Positions 32,538 through 41,040 of a DNA stretch of 64,000 nt are shown piece after piece. How positions within the stretch are numbered: position 1 is the first letter of the stretch; every line of letters starts with the position of its first letter. Below the pieces are notes generated by a model. That model made no database searches and was not told the DNA's origin. It saw only the letters and a program-made list of their open reading frames with translations. The position numbers were made by a program, and so were the translations under genes. Origin of the DNA: Fermentibacter sp964564435 (GTDB lineage Bacteria; Fermentibacterota; Fermentibacteria; Fermentibacterales; Fermentibacteraceae); assembly GCA_964564435.1 (NCBI GenBank), contig CAZMAT010000003.1, forward strand, positions 62,001-126,000, given 5' to 3'.

Positions 32538-34138
32538 TGAGGAGGCTCGCAGTTGTTCTGGCAGTTCTCCTGCTGGCGGCCACGGGCTGCGGCAGGCGGA
32601 TAGGTACGGACACCGAGTTCGCGGGCGAGATCACCAGACAGGACGACTCCGTCGAGGACGTCCTCGAGGATGCAGAGATCCTGCTCCTGGCCGAGGGCAG
32701 ACCCGTCGACGGGGGCTCACCCTGCGCCGAGTTCGGGCTCGCTCCCGGCAGGAACATCGTCATCGAGGTGACGAGCCGCGACTTCGACCCCGTGGCGGTG
32801 GCGTTCGACCGCGATGGAGCCGTGATCGCCGTGGGCGACGACTGGGACGACGAGACAGACTCCAGGCTCGTGCTGAGCGACATCCCGCGGGGGGCGAAGC
32901 TGGCGGTCTTCGCCCTGGACGGCTCCGGCGGCGAATACGAACTGGTGTCGACCGAGGCCTCGGAAGCCGACATCGAGGAGTTCGCCGTCTGCACCGACCT
33001 GTCTCTCGGCACCCTCAAGGGCGACCTGATAGAGGACAAGGACGACGAACCGGCGGATGACCTGCTCGGCGACGAGCTCGACGCCTTCATGTACGTCGAC
33101 GGCTACAACTCGGCGAGGATCCATCCCTTCGACGTCGCCTCGGAGCAGCTCGTCTCCCTGGTGCTCGAATCGGAGGATTTCGATCCCGTACTGGCGCTGG
33201 TCGAGATCGACGGCGACGAGTACGACTACGTGATCCACAACGACGACTACTCGGGCAGCCTCTCCTCCCGAATCGACCAGGTGCTCGAGCCCGGCAGGTA
33301 CGCCGCGGTCATCATCCCCTACGCGAGCGGCACCGAGGGGTCGTACACCCTCGATCTCGAGTGCTACGAGATGGGCTCCCTGGAGCCCGTGATCGCAGAT
33401 GCCGGAGGGTCTGCCGTGACTTTCTACGGCAGCGTCGAGCAGGGTCGCAATCTGGCCATCACGATCTGGCCGGGGATCTCGACCGAGAAGCCCTACGACC
33501 TGCTGATCACGGCCGCGACGCCATGCGAGTTCTTCGGTTTCACCATCGGCCCCGACGAGGCCGGGCTGTACGACCTTTCCGCCACGTCCGGCGATCTGGA
33601 CGCCTATCTGTGCCTCCTGTCGATGGACGGAGGCCTGGTGTCGTGCGTCGGGAGCAACGACGACTTCAGGGGCTCCGACGCCGGACTGACGAAGATGCTG
33701 TCCCCTGGGGAGTACGTGGCCGTCGTCACGAGCTACTCCGGCACCGAGGAGGGAGAGGTCGGGTTCCGCTACGAGGCCGCGGCCACCCAGCCCGCGTCAC
33801 TGACTCCGGGCAGGCCGGTCGATGCCGAGCTGGGCTGGGCATCGCCCGAACTCTACTACAACCTCGAGATAATGGCCGGGAGCATCTACCTGATCAGCGC
33901 GAGCAGCGATGTCGTCGATCCATGGATCGAGGCGGTCCTGCCCGACGGCACCACCCTGAGCGACGACGACAGCGGCGGCTATCCGGATGCGCTGTTGAGG
34001 ATCGACCCTTCGCCGGCCCAGTCCGGTACCGCCCTGATCACGGTGAAGGACTATTCCGGCGGAGCAGCAGGGGCGATCAGGATCGAAGTGACGCAGCAGA
34101 GGCGTTCCGAGAGCGAGATCTTCGCCCTCTACGACTGA
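32537..34138 (+). CDS. Lipoprotein with four PPC-like beta-sandwich repeats
   Basis: 533 residues. Lipobox LLLAATGC (Cys about 18) marks a lipoprotein. The rest is acidic and built of about four repeats of roughly 120 residues resembling bacterial pre-peptidase C-terminal domains. Each has (F/L)DP or LDA, a strand, a DG turn and a DD motif: FDPVAVAFDRDG, FDPVLALVEIDG, LDAYLCLLSMDGG, VDPWIEAVLPDG. No catalytic domain is present, so it is likely a surface binding or structural protein. A strong terminator follows. Confidence 0.8.
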   Translation: MRRLAVVLAVLLLAATGCGRRIGTDTEFAGEITRQDDSVEDVLEDAEILLLAEGRPVDGGSPCAEFGLAPGRNIVIEVTSRDFDPVAVAFDRDGAVIAVGDDWDDETDSRLVLSDIPRGAKLAVFALDGSGGEYELVSTEASEADIEEFAVCTDLSLGTLKGDLIEDKDDEPADDLLGDELDAFMYVDGYNSARIHPFDVASEQLVSLVLESEDFDPVLALVEIDGDEYDYVIHNDDYSGSLSSRIDQVLEPGRYAAVIIPYASGTEGSYTLDLECYEMGSLEPVIADAGGSAVTFYGSVEQGRNLAITIWPGISTEKPYDLLITAATPCEFFGFTIGPDEAGLYDLSATSGDLDAYLCLLSMDGGLVSCVGSNDDFRGSDAGLTKMLSPGEYVAVVTSYSGTEEGEVGFRYEAAATQPASLTPGRPVDAELGWASPELYYNLEIMAGSIYLISASSDVVDPWIEAVLPDGTTLSDDDSGGYPDALLRIDPSPAQSGTALITVKDYSGGAAGAIRIEVTQQRRSESEIFALYD

Positions 34139-34161
34139 TCCGCAACATCCCGCAGAGAAGG

Positions 34162-34186
34162 GAGGGGCGGCCCCGGGCCGCCCCTC
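34162..34186. terminator. GC-rich hairpin terminator between convergent genes
   Basis: Perfect 11-bp arms GAGGGGCGGCC (34162-34172) and GGCCGCCCCTC (34176-34186) with a 3-nt loop, between the PPC-repeat lipoprotein and the minus-strand lipoprotein gene. Confidence 0.85.
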
Positions 34187-34212
34187 GCAGCCTTCCGCGA
34201 CCGGGAGCTACC

Positions 34213-35337
34213 CTATCTCAGCTCCAGCACGAAAACCCGCCCGTAGGTCTCCGGGTTGGCGTCGAAGGCCAGGAAGCCCTCTCCGCCCGAAACGACGGTC
34301 CAGTACTCCGTGCTGCCCGGGTAGTCGACGGTGACGGTGTACTGAAGGGATCCGGCCGTGTCGAACACGTCATAGACGGCGTCGACGACCCAGCCGCGCC
34401 TCACCCAGACGTTGCCGCTGGCGTCGGTGAGGAGACCCGAAACGGCGGCCCTCATGGGATCGGGCTCCCACGCGATCATTTCCGGAGGCGTGCCTGAGGC
34501 GGCCATCCTCTCCTCCACGAAGGCCTTCTCGTCGGCGATCTCCTCCTCCGTCTTGGGCACCGGCTCGTAGGGTTCGCTGATGGAAAGGAAGACGGTCCCG
34601 TCGGGTTCGTAGCACTCGACCAGATACTCGTCCGGCGACATCGGGGCCCTGAACACCCTGCCGTCAGGCGTTGTGGCGAACGAGAATATCGACGACATGC
34701 TCGAGGCTAGGTCCGTCGGGTCGAAGGGCGCCATCTCGCTGTGGTAGACGACCGCCGGCTCGGCCGACGAGCCCTCCCATCGCGCCAGGGTGAAGCCCAT
34801 GAACATGCCCTGGTCGTTCTGCTCGAAATCGGGCTTGAGGCCGACTATGGCGGTCGAGTCGAGCGCCGAGATCTGGACAGGCACTGTCGGGAAGAAGCCC
34901 GATATCTCGCCCGACGGGGCGCCGGTCGAATCGAATACGATTATCTTGGCGGCCATGGCGTCGGCCACGGCCATGCTCCCGTCGATCTGCCTGAAGGCGA
35001 AGGCCGAAGGCGTGAGGAACTCTCCCGGGCCGCTGCCCTGGCGGCCGACGGACCTCAGATAGGTCCCGTCCCGGTCGTAGAACAGGATCGAGCACTTCTT
35101 GAGGTCGAGCACTGCTATCTCACCCGCCGGTGACCACGCGACCCCGGCGATCTGGCCGAAGACGTAGGCGCTGTCGCCGAGTTCGATGCCGATGCTGTCG
35201 ACGACTGCGAGCGTCCTCTGCGGGGCTCCCTCGGCCCAGTCCGGGACGGTGTCGACCGGCTTCTCCCCGCATCCGGCGGCCAGGGCGAGCGCCAGCGCCA
35301 GTGCGGCTGCGGATACGGAGGCTGTTCTCGATGTCAC
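34213..35337 (-). CDS. Lipoprotein with six-bladed beta-propeller (NHL-like)
   Basis: 374 residues from the GTG at 35337, with TAGGAGGA five bases upstream overlapping the glnA stop. Lipobox ALAAGC near residue 23. The mature part has repeated blade motifs: GVAWSPAGEIAVLDL, DRDGTYLRSVGRQGSGPGEF, FAFRQIDGSMAVADAM, LTDASGNVWVRRG. The RSVGRQGSGPGEF stretch is typical of 6-bladed propeller lipoproteins of the FCB group. It is the last gene of the rho-glnA run; role unknown, perhaps ligand binding. Confidence 0.8.
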   Translation of the reverse strand: MTSRTASVSAAALALALALAAGCGEKPVDTVPDWAEGAPQRTLAVVDSIGIELGDSAYVFGQIAGVAWSPAGEIAVLDLKKCSILFYDRDGTYLRSVGRQGSGPGEFLTPSAFAFRQIDGSMAVADAMAAKIIVFDSTGAPSGEISGFFPTVPVQISALDSTAIVGLKPDFEQNDQGMFMGFTLARWEGSSAEPAVVYHSEMAPFDPTDLASSMSSIFSFATTPDGRVFRAPMSPDEYLVECYEPDGTVFLSISEPYEPVPKTEEEIADEKAFVEERMAASGTPPEMIAWEPDPMRAAVSGLLTDASGNVWVRRGWVVDAVYDVFDTAGSLQYTVTVDYPGSTEYWTVVSGGEGFLAFDANPETYGRVFVLELR

Positions 35338-35347
35338 GCCGATCCTC

Positions 35348-36775
35348 CTAGATGTTGAAATAAAGGAAATGCTCGAGCGGATGGGGATTGCCGCGGAGCA
35401 GCAATGTCTCTTCGCGTTTGGCGTCGATGTATGCATCGATGAGGTCGGGCTCGAACACCCCGCCCTCCTCCAGGAAGGACCTGTCCGTCTCGAGGCTGTC
35501 GAGGGCCTCGTCGAGGCTCTCGGGCAGGACTTCGAGCCCCGAGGTGTCGTATCCCGGGGCGAAGACGTTCGCGTCGATGGGGCCGAAGCCCATCTCCTCG
35601 GGGACCATGTCCTTCCTTATGCCGTCGAGCGCCGCCATGAGGATCGAAGCCATGCACAGATACGGATTCCCCGAGCCGTCGGGCACCCTGTACTCGAACC
35701 TCATCGACTCGGGTGTCCTCGCGTAAGCCGGAACGCGCACGGCCGCGCTCCTGTTCGCGCCCGAGAAGAACCTGTAGACGGGAGCCTCCTGGTTGGGCAC
35801 CAGCCGGTGGTAGCTGTTGATGGAGGGGTTGGTGAAGGCGCAGAGAGCCCGCGCGTGGTGCAGGATGCCGGCGATGGCGCTGCGGGCGGTCTCGCTCAGG
35901 TGGCAGTAGCCCTCCTCGCAGAAGAACACCCTCTCCTCGCCGTTGAGGAAGTAGAGGTGGAAATGCATGCCGTTGCCCGGCTCGCCCTTCATGGGCTTTG
36001 GCATGAACGTGGCAGCCAGGTTGTGCCTGAGCGCGACGTTCCTGACGATGTGCTTGGTGATCATCACGTTGTCGGCCGAGCTGAGGAACGGCGCGAACGC
36101 CACCTCGATCTCCACCTGCCCCATCCTGCCGACCTCGTGGTGGTGGTACTTCACCTGGATGCCCGCCGCCTGGAGCAGCGAGACCATTTCGGCCCTCGCG
36201 TCGTGGAGGCTGTCGACCGGGAACATCCTGTGGTAGGCGCTCTCGGTCTGGTGGAAGAGCCCCAGCGACTCGGGCGAGGCCGAATTCCTATGGTTCTCGA
36301 GGCTCGCGAACTCGTATCCGACCCTGCACGGCTCGTTCCAGATGCAGGCCTTGTCGAACAGGTAGAACTCGAACTCGGGAGCCCAGAAGCTCTCGGTAGC
36401 GAACCCGGACTCCCGCAGGAGGTCCTGCGCCTTCCTGGCCACGCCCCTGGGGTCGCGGGAGAACGGCTGCCCCGTGTCGGGATGGAGGATGTCGGCTATC
36501 AGGCACAGTGTGGACTGCTTCGTGAAAGGATCGTCGAAGACCCTCCTGGGATCGGGCACCAGAGCCAGATCGCCGGCCTCCGTGGGGGTCATGGCCGAGA
36601 GGGTGGATCCGTCGAAGCCCACGCCCTTCGTGAAGAGCTCGGGCTTGATGCTCCTGGCCGGTAGGGTTACGTGCCGCCAGCAGCCCAGCACGTCGGAGAA
36701 CCTGATGTCCACCTCTTCGTACTCGCTCTCGGCGAGCTTCCTGAGGAGTGCCTGCACTACGCCCGATGCTGTCAA
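35348..36775 (-). CDS. glnA: Glutamine synthetase type I
   Basis: Forms glutamine from glutamate, ammonia and ATP. 475 residues. N-terminal beta-grasp with GVGFDGSTL. Catalytic domain with FWAPEFEFYLFD (metal Glu residues), MPKPMKGEPGNGMHFH (ATP/metal loop), NPSINSYHRLVPNQEAPV (ammonium/Glu latch) and RFEYRVPDGSGNPYL. The region where GSI-beta has its adenylylated Tyr (NLYxLP) reads IDANVFAPG, so adenylylation control is probably absent. TTG start overlapping the ispG stop by TTGA. Confidence 0.96.
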   Translation of the reverse strand: MTASGVVQALLRKLAESEYEEVDIRFSDVLGCWRHVTLPARSIKPELFTKGVGFDGSTLSAMTPTEAGDLALVPDPRRVFDDPFTKQSTLCLIADILHPDTGQPFSRDPRGVARKAQDLLRESGFATESFWAPEFEFYLFDKACIWNEPCRVGYEFASLENHRNSASPESLGLFHQTESAYHRMFPVDSLHDARAEMVSLLQAAGIQVKYHHHEVGRMGQVEIEVAFAPFLSSADNVMITKHIVRNVALRHNLAATFMPKPMKGEPGNGMHFHLYFLNGEERVFFCEEGYCHLSETARSAIAGILHHARALCAFTNPSINSYHRLVPNQEAPVYRFFSGANRSAAVRVPAYARTPESMRFEYRVPDGSGNPYLCMASILMAALDGIRKDMVPEEMGFGPIDANVFAPGYDTSGLEVLPESLDEALDSLETDRSFLEEGGVFEPDLIDAYIDAKREETLLLRGNPHPLEHFLYFNI

Positions 36776-37854
36776 CTCAACGGACCTCCGTGTTGTCTGG
36801 CGAGCCTTTCGAGCTCCTCCGATATCCTGGCGCGGACCTCGCCAGGGCTCACCGTCCCGGGGAGCCTCCGGCCCCCCTCGAACAGGATCACTCCGGCGGG
36901 GCTCCCTATTACGGCGAAGTCTGCGTCCCGGGCCTCACCGGGGCCGTTGACCTCGCATCCCATCACAGCTACCGTGAACGAACCGCGCATCCCCCTGAGC
37001 ATCCCGGAAACCTCCTCCGCCAGCCCCGCCACGTCTATCCGCGTTCTGGCGCAGGTGGGGCAGCTCACCAGCCTCGGGTGGATGCTCCCCAGCCCGAGCG
37101 AGGAGAGGATCTCCCAGGCCACGAAGGGCTCGTCCTCGGGAGGGCCGGACAGAGAGACCCGGATCGTGTCGCCTATTCCCCTTGCCAGCAGCAGCGCCAT
37201 GGCCACCGAGCTCCTGACCGCCCCCCCGAGGGAGGGTCCGGCTTCGGTGACACCGAGATGGAGCGGCCTGTCGCACTCCCTGGCCGCCCGCAGGTTGGCC
37301 TCCACCGTCGTCATCGGGTCGCTCGCCTTGAGCGAGATGACCGTGTCGGTGAAGCCTGTTTCGTCGAGCATCCGGAGATGGCGCTCGGCAGCGGCCCAGA
37401 GCGCGTCCGACCCGGTGCCGAACCTCTCCCTGATATCTCCCGGGATGCTGCCGGAATTGATGCCGATCCTTATCGGGATGCCTTTCGAGGCAGCCTTCTC
37501 GGCCACGGCCCGGACATCCGCGGGCCTGCGGATGTTGCCCGGGTTGATGCGCAGCTTGGAGATCCCGGCATCGACCGCCGCGATCGCCAGATCGTGCCGG
37601 AAGTGGATGTCCGCCACCAGCGGGACGCAGCTCTCGGCGGCTATCGAATGGAGGGTGGAGGCGGATGCCTCGTCGGGGACCGAGACCCTGACTATCTGGG
37701 CTCCGGCCCTCGCCAGCGACCCTATCTGTGCGATGGTGGCACGGGCGTCTGAAGTGGGCGTGTTCGTCATGGACTGGACGGAAACCGGGGCGCCGCCGCC
37801 GATCGCCACTCCACCGACCGATACCGCCTGCGACCTTCTCCTGCGGATCCTCAT
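36772..37854 (-). CDS. ispG: 4-hydroxy-3-methylbut-2-en-1-yl diphosphate synthase
   Basis: Penultimate step of the MEP isoprenoid pathway; a [4Fe-4S] enzyme. 360 residues from ATG 37854, placed by the ATGA overlap with prmC. PVSVQSMTNTPTSD near the N-terminus, LVADIHFRHDLAI, KLRINPGNI and IPIRIGINSGS are family motifs. The cluster Cys residues appear in LVSCPTCARTRID and VAVMGCEVNGPGEA. Short for ispG because the extra domain of plant types is absent. Implies isoprenoids via MEP. Confidence 0.97.
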   Translation of the reverse strand: MRIRRRRSQAVSVGGVAIGGGAPVSVQSMTNTPTSDARATIAQIGSLARAGAQIVRVSVPDEASASTLHSIAAESCVPLVADIHFRHDLAIAAVDAGISKLRINPGNIRRPADVRAVAEKAASKGIPIRIGINSGSIPGDIRERFGTGSDALWAAAERHLRMLDETGFTDTVISLKASDPMTTVEANLRAARECDRPLHLGVTEAGPSLGGAVRSSVAMALLLARGIGDTIRVSLSGPPEDEPFVAWEILSSLGLGSIHPRLVSCPTCARTRIDVAGLAEEVSGMLRGMRGSFTVAVMGCEVNGPGEARDADFAVIGSPAGVILFEGGRRLPGTVSPGEVRARISEELERLARQHGGPLS

Positions 37855-38690
37855 GTCCTCCTCGCGGCAACCCAGCGCGGCCTGCCGGAAAGGTCGGGCC
37901 CGTGCCTGACGTCGCTCCATCCCCCCGCTGACTCCAGCACCGCAGCCAGGATCGAAGGCTGAGGTCCCGACGCCTCCATCACCAGGGCCCCTCCGGGCCT
38001 CAGCAGCCTGACGGCCTCCCCGGAGAATCTCCGTATCAGGGCCATGCCGTCGGGGCCCCCGTCGAGGGAGGAGGCCGGGTCGTGGATGCACACCTCGGGC
38101 TCGAGGGTCGGAATCACTCCGGATGGTATGTATGGGAGATTGGCAGCGATGCCGTCAAATCCCCTCCCGAGCGCACCGCCCAGGTCGCACCTCACGAGGG
38201 CGGTGTTCCATGCGCCGTGCAGGGCGCGGTTGCGAGCGGCAAGGCCGAGGGCGGCGGGGGATATGTCGCTCCCGACCACGAGGCATCCCGGGAACTCGAG
38301 CGCCAGCGTGACTGCGATAACGCCCGAGCCCGTGCCTGCGTCGAGGAGCCTGGATGGTTCCGGGTCGAGCATGCCGAGCAGGGCTTCGAGGGTAGACTCT
38401 GTTTCCTGCCTCGGCACGAGCGCCTCCGGCCCCGACAGGAATCTGCGTCCCATGAACCAGGCTTCCCCGGTCAGGTGCTGCAGAGGGATCCTGCCGGCCC
38501 TGGCCTCCACCAGGGCGAAGTATTCCCCCTCGCTGCCGGGATCCAGAGACATCCGGGACGACATGTGGAGGGCGTGCCTGGGAAGGCCGAGCACGTGCAT
38601 GAGGAGGAGCTCAGCATCGATCCCGGGATCGGGGCATCCGGAAGACCCCAGGGCCCTGGAGGCGGCCGCAAGGGCTTCCCTGACCGTCAC
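37851..38690 (-). CDS. prmC: Peptide chain release factor N5-glutamine methyltransferase
   Basis: Methylates the GGQ glutamine of release factors. 279 residues: helical N-terminal domain (LLMHVLGLPRHAL, about 29-41), then a class I SAM domain with LLDAGTGSGVIAVTLAL (about 115-131). The substrate-Gln motif is NLPYIP (about 184-189) where E. coli has NPPY; this variant keeps the Asn and Tyr. Encoded directly after its substrate prfA, with a GTGA overlap, the common arrangement. GTG start. Confidence 0.95.
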   Translation of the reverse strand: MTVREALAAASRALGSSGCPDPGIDAELLLMHVLGLPRHALHMSSRMSLDPGSEGEYFALVEARAGRIPLQHLTGEAWFMGRRFLSGPEALVPRQETESTLEALLGMLDPEPSRLLDAGTGSGVIAVTLALEFPGCLVVGSDISPAALGLAARNRALHGAWNTALVRCDLGGALGRGFDGIAANLPYIPSGVIPTLEPEVCIHDPASSLDGGPDGMALIRRFSGEAVRLLRPGGALVMEASGPQPSILAAVLESAGGWSDVRHGPDLSGRPRWVAARRT

Positions 38691-39769
38691 CCTCCCTGCG
38701 ATCCGCCGGTGGTGCGTTCCGAGAGGAGCCGGTCCTGCTCGGCCGATACCAGGGCGTCCACGATCCCGTCGAGGTCGCCCGTCATGACCTGCTCGAGGCT
38801 GTGCACCGTCAGGTGTATCCTGTGATCGGTGACCCTGGACTGGGGGAAGTTGTAGGTGCGGATCTTGGCGCTCCTGTCGCCGGAGCCCACCATGGAGCGC
38901 CTTGCCGAGGCCCGCTCCGATTCCGCCGCCTCCTGTTTCAGCGCGAGGAGCCGGGAGGAGAGGACCTTCATGGCCTTGGCCTTGTTCTTGTGCTGGCTCT
39001 TCTCGTCCTGGCAGGTGACTACGAGCCCCGTCGGGAGGTGGGTGATCCTCACAGCCGAATCCGTCGTGTTCACGCTCTGGCCGCCCGGTCCGGTGGACCT
39101 GTAGACATCGATCTTCAGGTCGTCGGGCCTGATGTCGAGCTCGACCTCCTCGGCCTCCGGGAGGACCGCGACCGTGCAGGCGGAGGTGTGGATCCTGCCC
39201 TGGGCCTCCGTTTCGGGCACCCTCTGGACCCTGTGGACGCCGGCTTCGTACTTCATTCGGGAATACACGCCCTCGCCCGACACCGAGAAGGAGATCTCCT
39301 TGAAGCCGCCCTTCTCGGAGGGCCTGCTGCCGAGGACCTCGATCCTCCAGCCCCTGCGCGCGGCATAGCCGGAGTACATCCTGAACACGTCGGCGGCGAA
39401 GAGGGCAGCCTCCTCGCCTCCCGTGCCTCCGCGTATCTCCACGATGACGTTCCTGCCCTCGTTCTCGTCCCTCGGGAGGAGCATCCTCTTCAGGGAGTCC
39501 TCGAGCGCGGCCCGCTGCTCCCTGACTCCGGGCAGCTCGTCCCTCGCCATCTCGACCAGCTCGGGATCGTCGCCGGAAAGGGCCTCCTCCAGCTCCTCCA
39601 CCAGCTTACCGACCGAGGCGAGCGCCTCCAGCGCGTCCCTTATCCTCGACAGGGCTGCACGCTCGGAGGATAGTGCGCGAATGGACGATGAGCTGCGCTG
39701 CGTCTCCGGAAGGCACAGGAGGTCGTCTATCTCCGCGATCCTCGCGATGATGCCCGGGAGCTCGTTCAT
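38687..39769 (-). CDS. prfA: Peptide chain release factor 1
   Basis: Terminates translation at UAA and UAG. 360 residues. The tripeptide anticodon motif is PET in QRVPETEAQGRIHTS (about residue 183), which fits the RF1 PxT pattern rather than the RF2 SPF. The catalytic loop is STGPGGQSVNTTDSAVR (about 225-241) with GGQ intact. N-terminal helical domain and C-terminal RRSYNFP-like RTYNFPQSRVTDHRI are present. ATGA overlap with the gene upstream and GTGA overlap with prmC. Confidence 0.97.
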   Translation of the reverse strand: MNELPGIIARIAEIDDLLCLPETQRSSSSIRALSSERAALSRIRDALEALASVGKLVEELEEALSGDDPELVEMARDELPGVREQRAALEDSLKRMLLPRDENEGRNVIVEIRGGTGGEEAALFAADVFRMYSGYAARRGWRIEVLGSRPSEKGGFKEISFSVSGEGVYSRMKYEAGVHRVQRVPETEAQGRIHTSACTVAVLPEAEEVELDIRPDDLKIDVYRSTGPGGQSVNTTDSAVRITHLPTGLVVTCQDEKSQHKNKAKAMKVLSSRLLALKQEAAESERASARRSMVGSGDRSAKIRTYNFPQSRVTDHRIHLTVHSLEQVMTGDLDGIVDALVSAEQDRLLSERTTGGSQGG

Positions 39770-40740
39770 TCCGGCGTCACCAGCCGGACCGAGGGGCCGG
39801 GGTCCTCGCCGACGGCCAGCTTCAGGGCCGCCACCGCCACCTCGACCTCGGCCGGGCCCGCCTTGCGGGTCGTGAACCTCTGCAGCAGGAGGCCGGGCCA
39901 GGCGAGCGCCCGCGCGAGCGATGACCTCTCGAGGTTCCTGTCGACCAGCCGCAGTATCTCGTAGGAGATCCCCATCACCAGGGGCAGGAGCGGGAGATGA
40001 TAGAGAAGCCTCCAGTGGGCTGCGGGACTGCTGCCGGTGGCCAGCGCCACCGTGAAGTCGACGACGGAGTAGAAGGCCACGGCCAGGAGCATGACGAGGA
40101 AGATGAAGCTCGTGCCGCAGCGCTGGTGCCTGGGATCGGCGAGCCCTGCGGCCCCGGCGAGGTCTTCCGCCCCGCCCTCCCAGGCATGGATGGTCTGGTG
40201 CTCCGCTCCGTGGAAGACGAACACGCGCCTGATCTCGGGGATCAGGGAGATCGCGGCCACGTAGGCGAAGAAGCCGGCTATGCGGAAGAGCCCCGCAAGC
40301 AGGTTGATCCAGAGATGGTTGTCACCGCTGATGAGCATGCCGAGGCGTATCGGGAGCCAGCCGAAGAGGGCGGCCGCCAGGAGGAGGCCCAGCGCGAACG
40401 ACAGGAACGACCCGTCCCCGCCGCCCTTGCCCTTCTCCTTCGCCGGTTCCGCCATCTCGGCAGACCAGCTCAGGGCGGCCATGCCCATGCGCAGCGAGTC
40501 GAACAGGGAGGCGGCGCCTCTGAGCACGGGCTTCCGCCAGACCGGGTTCCGCGAGGCGAGGGGCCCGGCGTCCAGGATCCTGCCGGCTATGGAGCCGTCG
40601 GGAGTGCGCACGGCCACCGCCGCCCGCGTGGAGGAGCGCATCATCACGCCCTCGATCACGGCCTGCCCGCCGGCCTTCTCGAGCCGGCAGGACCCCGCCT
40701 GCGCCCCGGAGTCGGTCGGCTTGTCCACGCTGTCGGTCAT
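39766..40740 (-). CDS. DUF1385 (YqhQ-like) membrane protein
   Basis: 324 residues. GGQAVIEGVMMRS (about 24-36) is the hallmark N-terminal motif of DUF1385, followed by about four transmembrane segments (about 112-135, 143-168, 215-240, 250-270) and the conserved loop VFHGAEHQTIHAWE (about 174-187). YqhQ-type proteins are commonly found in the rpmE-prfA-prmC neighbourhood, as here. Biochemical function not established to my knowledge. Confidence 0.9.
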   Translation of the reverse strand: MTDSVDKPTDSGAQAGSCRLEKAGGQAVIEGVMMRSSTRAAVAVRTPDGSIAGRILDAGPLASRNPVWRKPVLRGAASLFDSLRMGMAALSWSAEMAEPAKEKGKGGGDGSFLSFALGLLLAAALFGWLPIRLGMLISGDNHLWINLLAGLFRIAGFFAYVAAISLIPEIRRVFVFHGAEHQTIHAWEGGAEDLAGAAGLADPRHQRCGTSFIFLVMLLAVAFYSVVDFTVALATGSSPAAHWRLLYHLPLLPLVMGISYEILRLVDRNLERSSLARALAWPGLLLQRFTTRKAGPAEVEVAVAALKLAVGEDPGPSVRLVTPE

Positions 40741-40781
40741 CTATACCCGGATCCTGCCGGACTCGCGAGGGAGCCAGCGGC

Positions 40782-40997
40782 CTATTTGCCTTCGGAGTCC
40801 TTGCGGCCGTACTTCCGGTTGTACTTGTCCACCATCCCGGCGGAGTCGATGAGCTTCTGCCTGCCGGTGTAGAACGGGTGGCAGCTCGAGCAGATGTCGA
40901 ACTTGACGTCGCCGGACGTGGAGCGCGTGCGGATGGTGTTCCCGCAGGCGCAGGAGAAAGTGGCCTCTTCGTACTTCGGATGGATGTCCTTCTTCAC
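40782..40997 (-). CDS. rpmE: 50S ribosomal protein L31 (zinc-binding type)
   Basis: 71 residues from the GTG at 40997, with AAGGAG upstream. KKDIHPKYEEATFSCACGN at the N-terminus and ICSSCHPFYTGRQKLID are diagnostic. CxC plus CxxC gives the C+ form that binds Zn2+ and acts as a zinc store. Sits directly after rho (43-bp gap), a widespread arrangement. Confidence 0.97.
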   Translation of the reverse strand: MKKDIHPKYEEATFSCACGNTIRTRSTSGDVKFDICSSCHPFYTGRQKLIDSAGMVDKYNRKYGRKDSEGK

Positions 40998-41040
40998 CTC
41001 TGCCGCTCCTTGGAAATTCCGGCTCTCCGGACGCGGGGCA

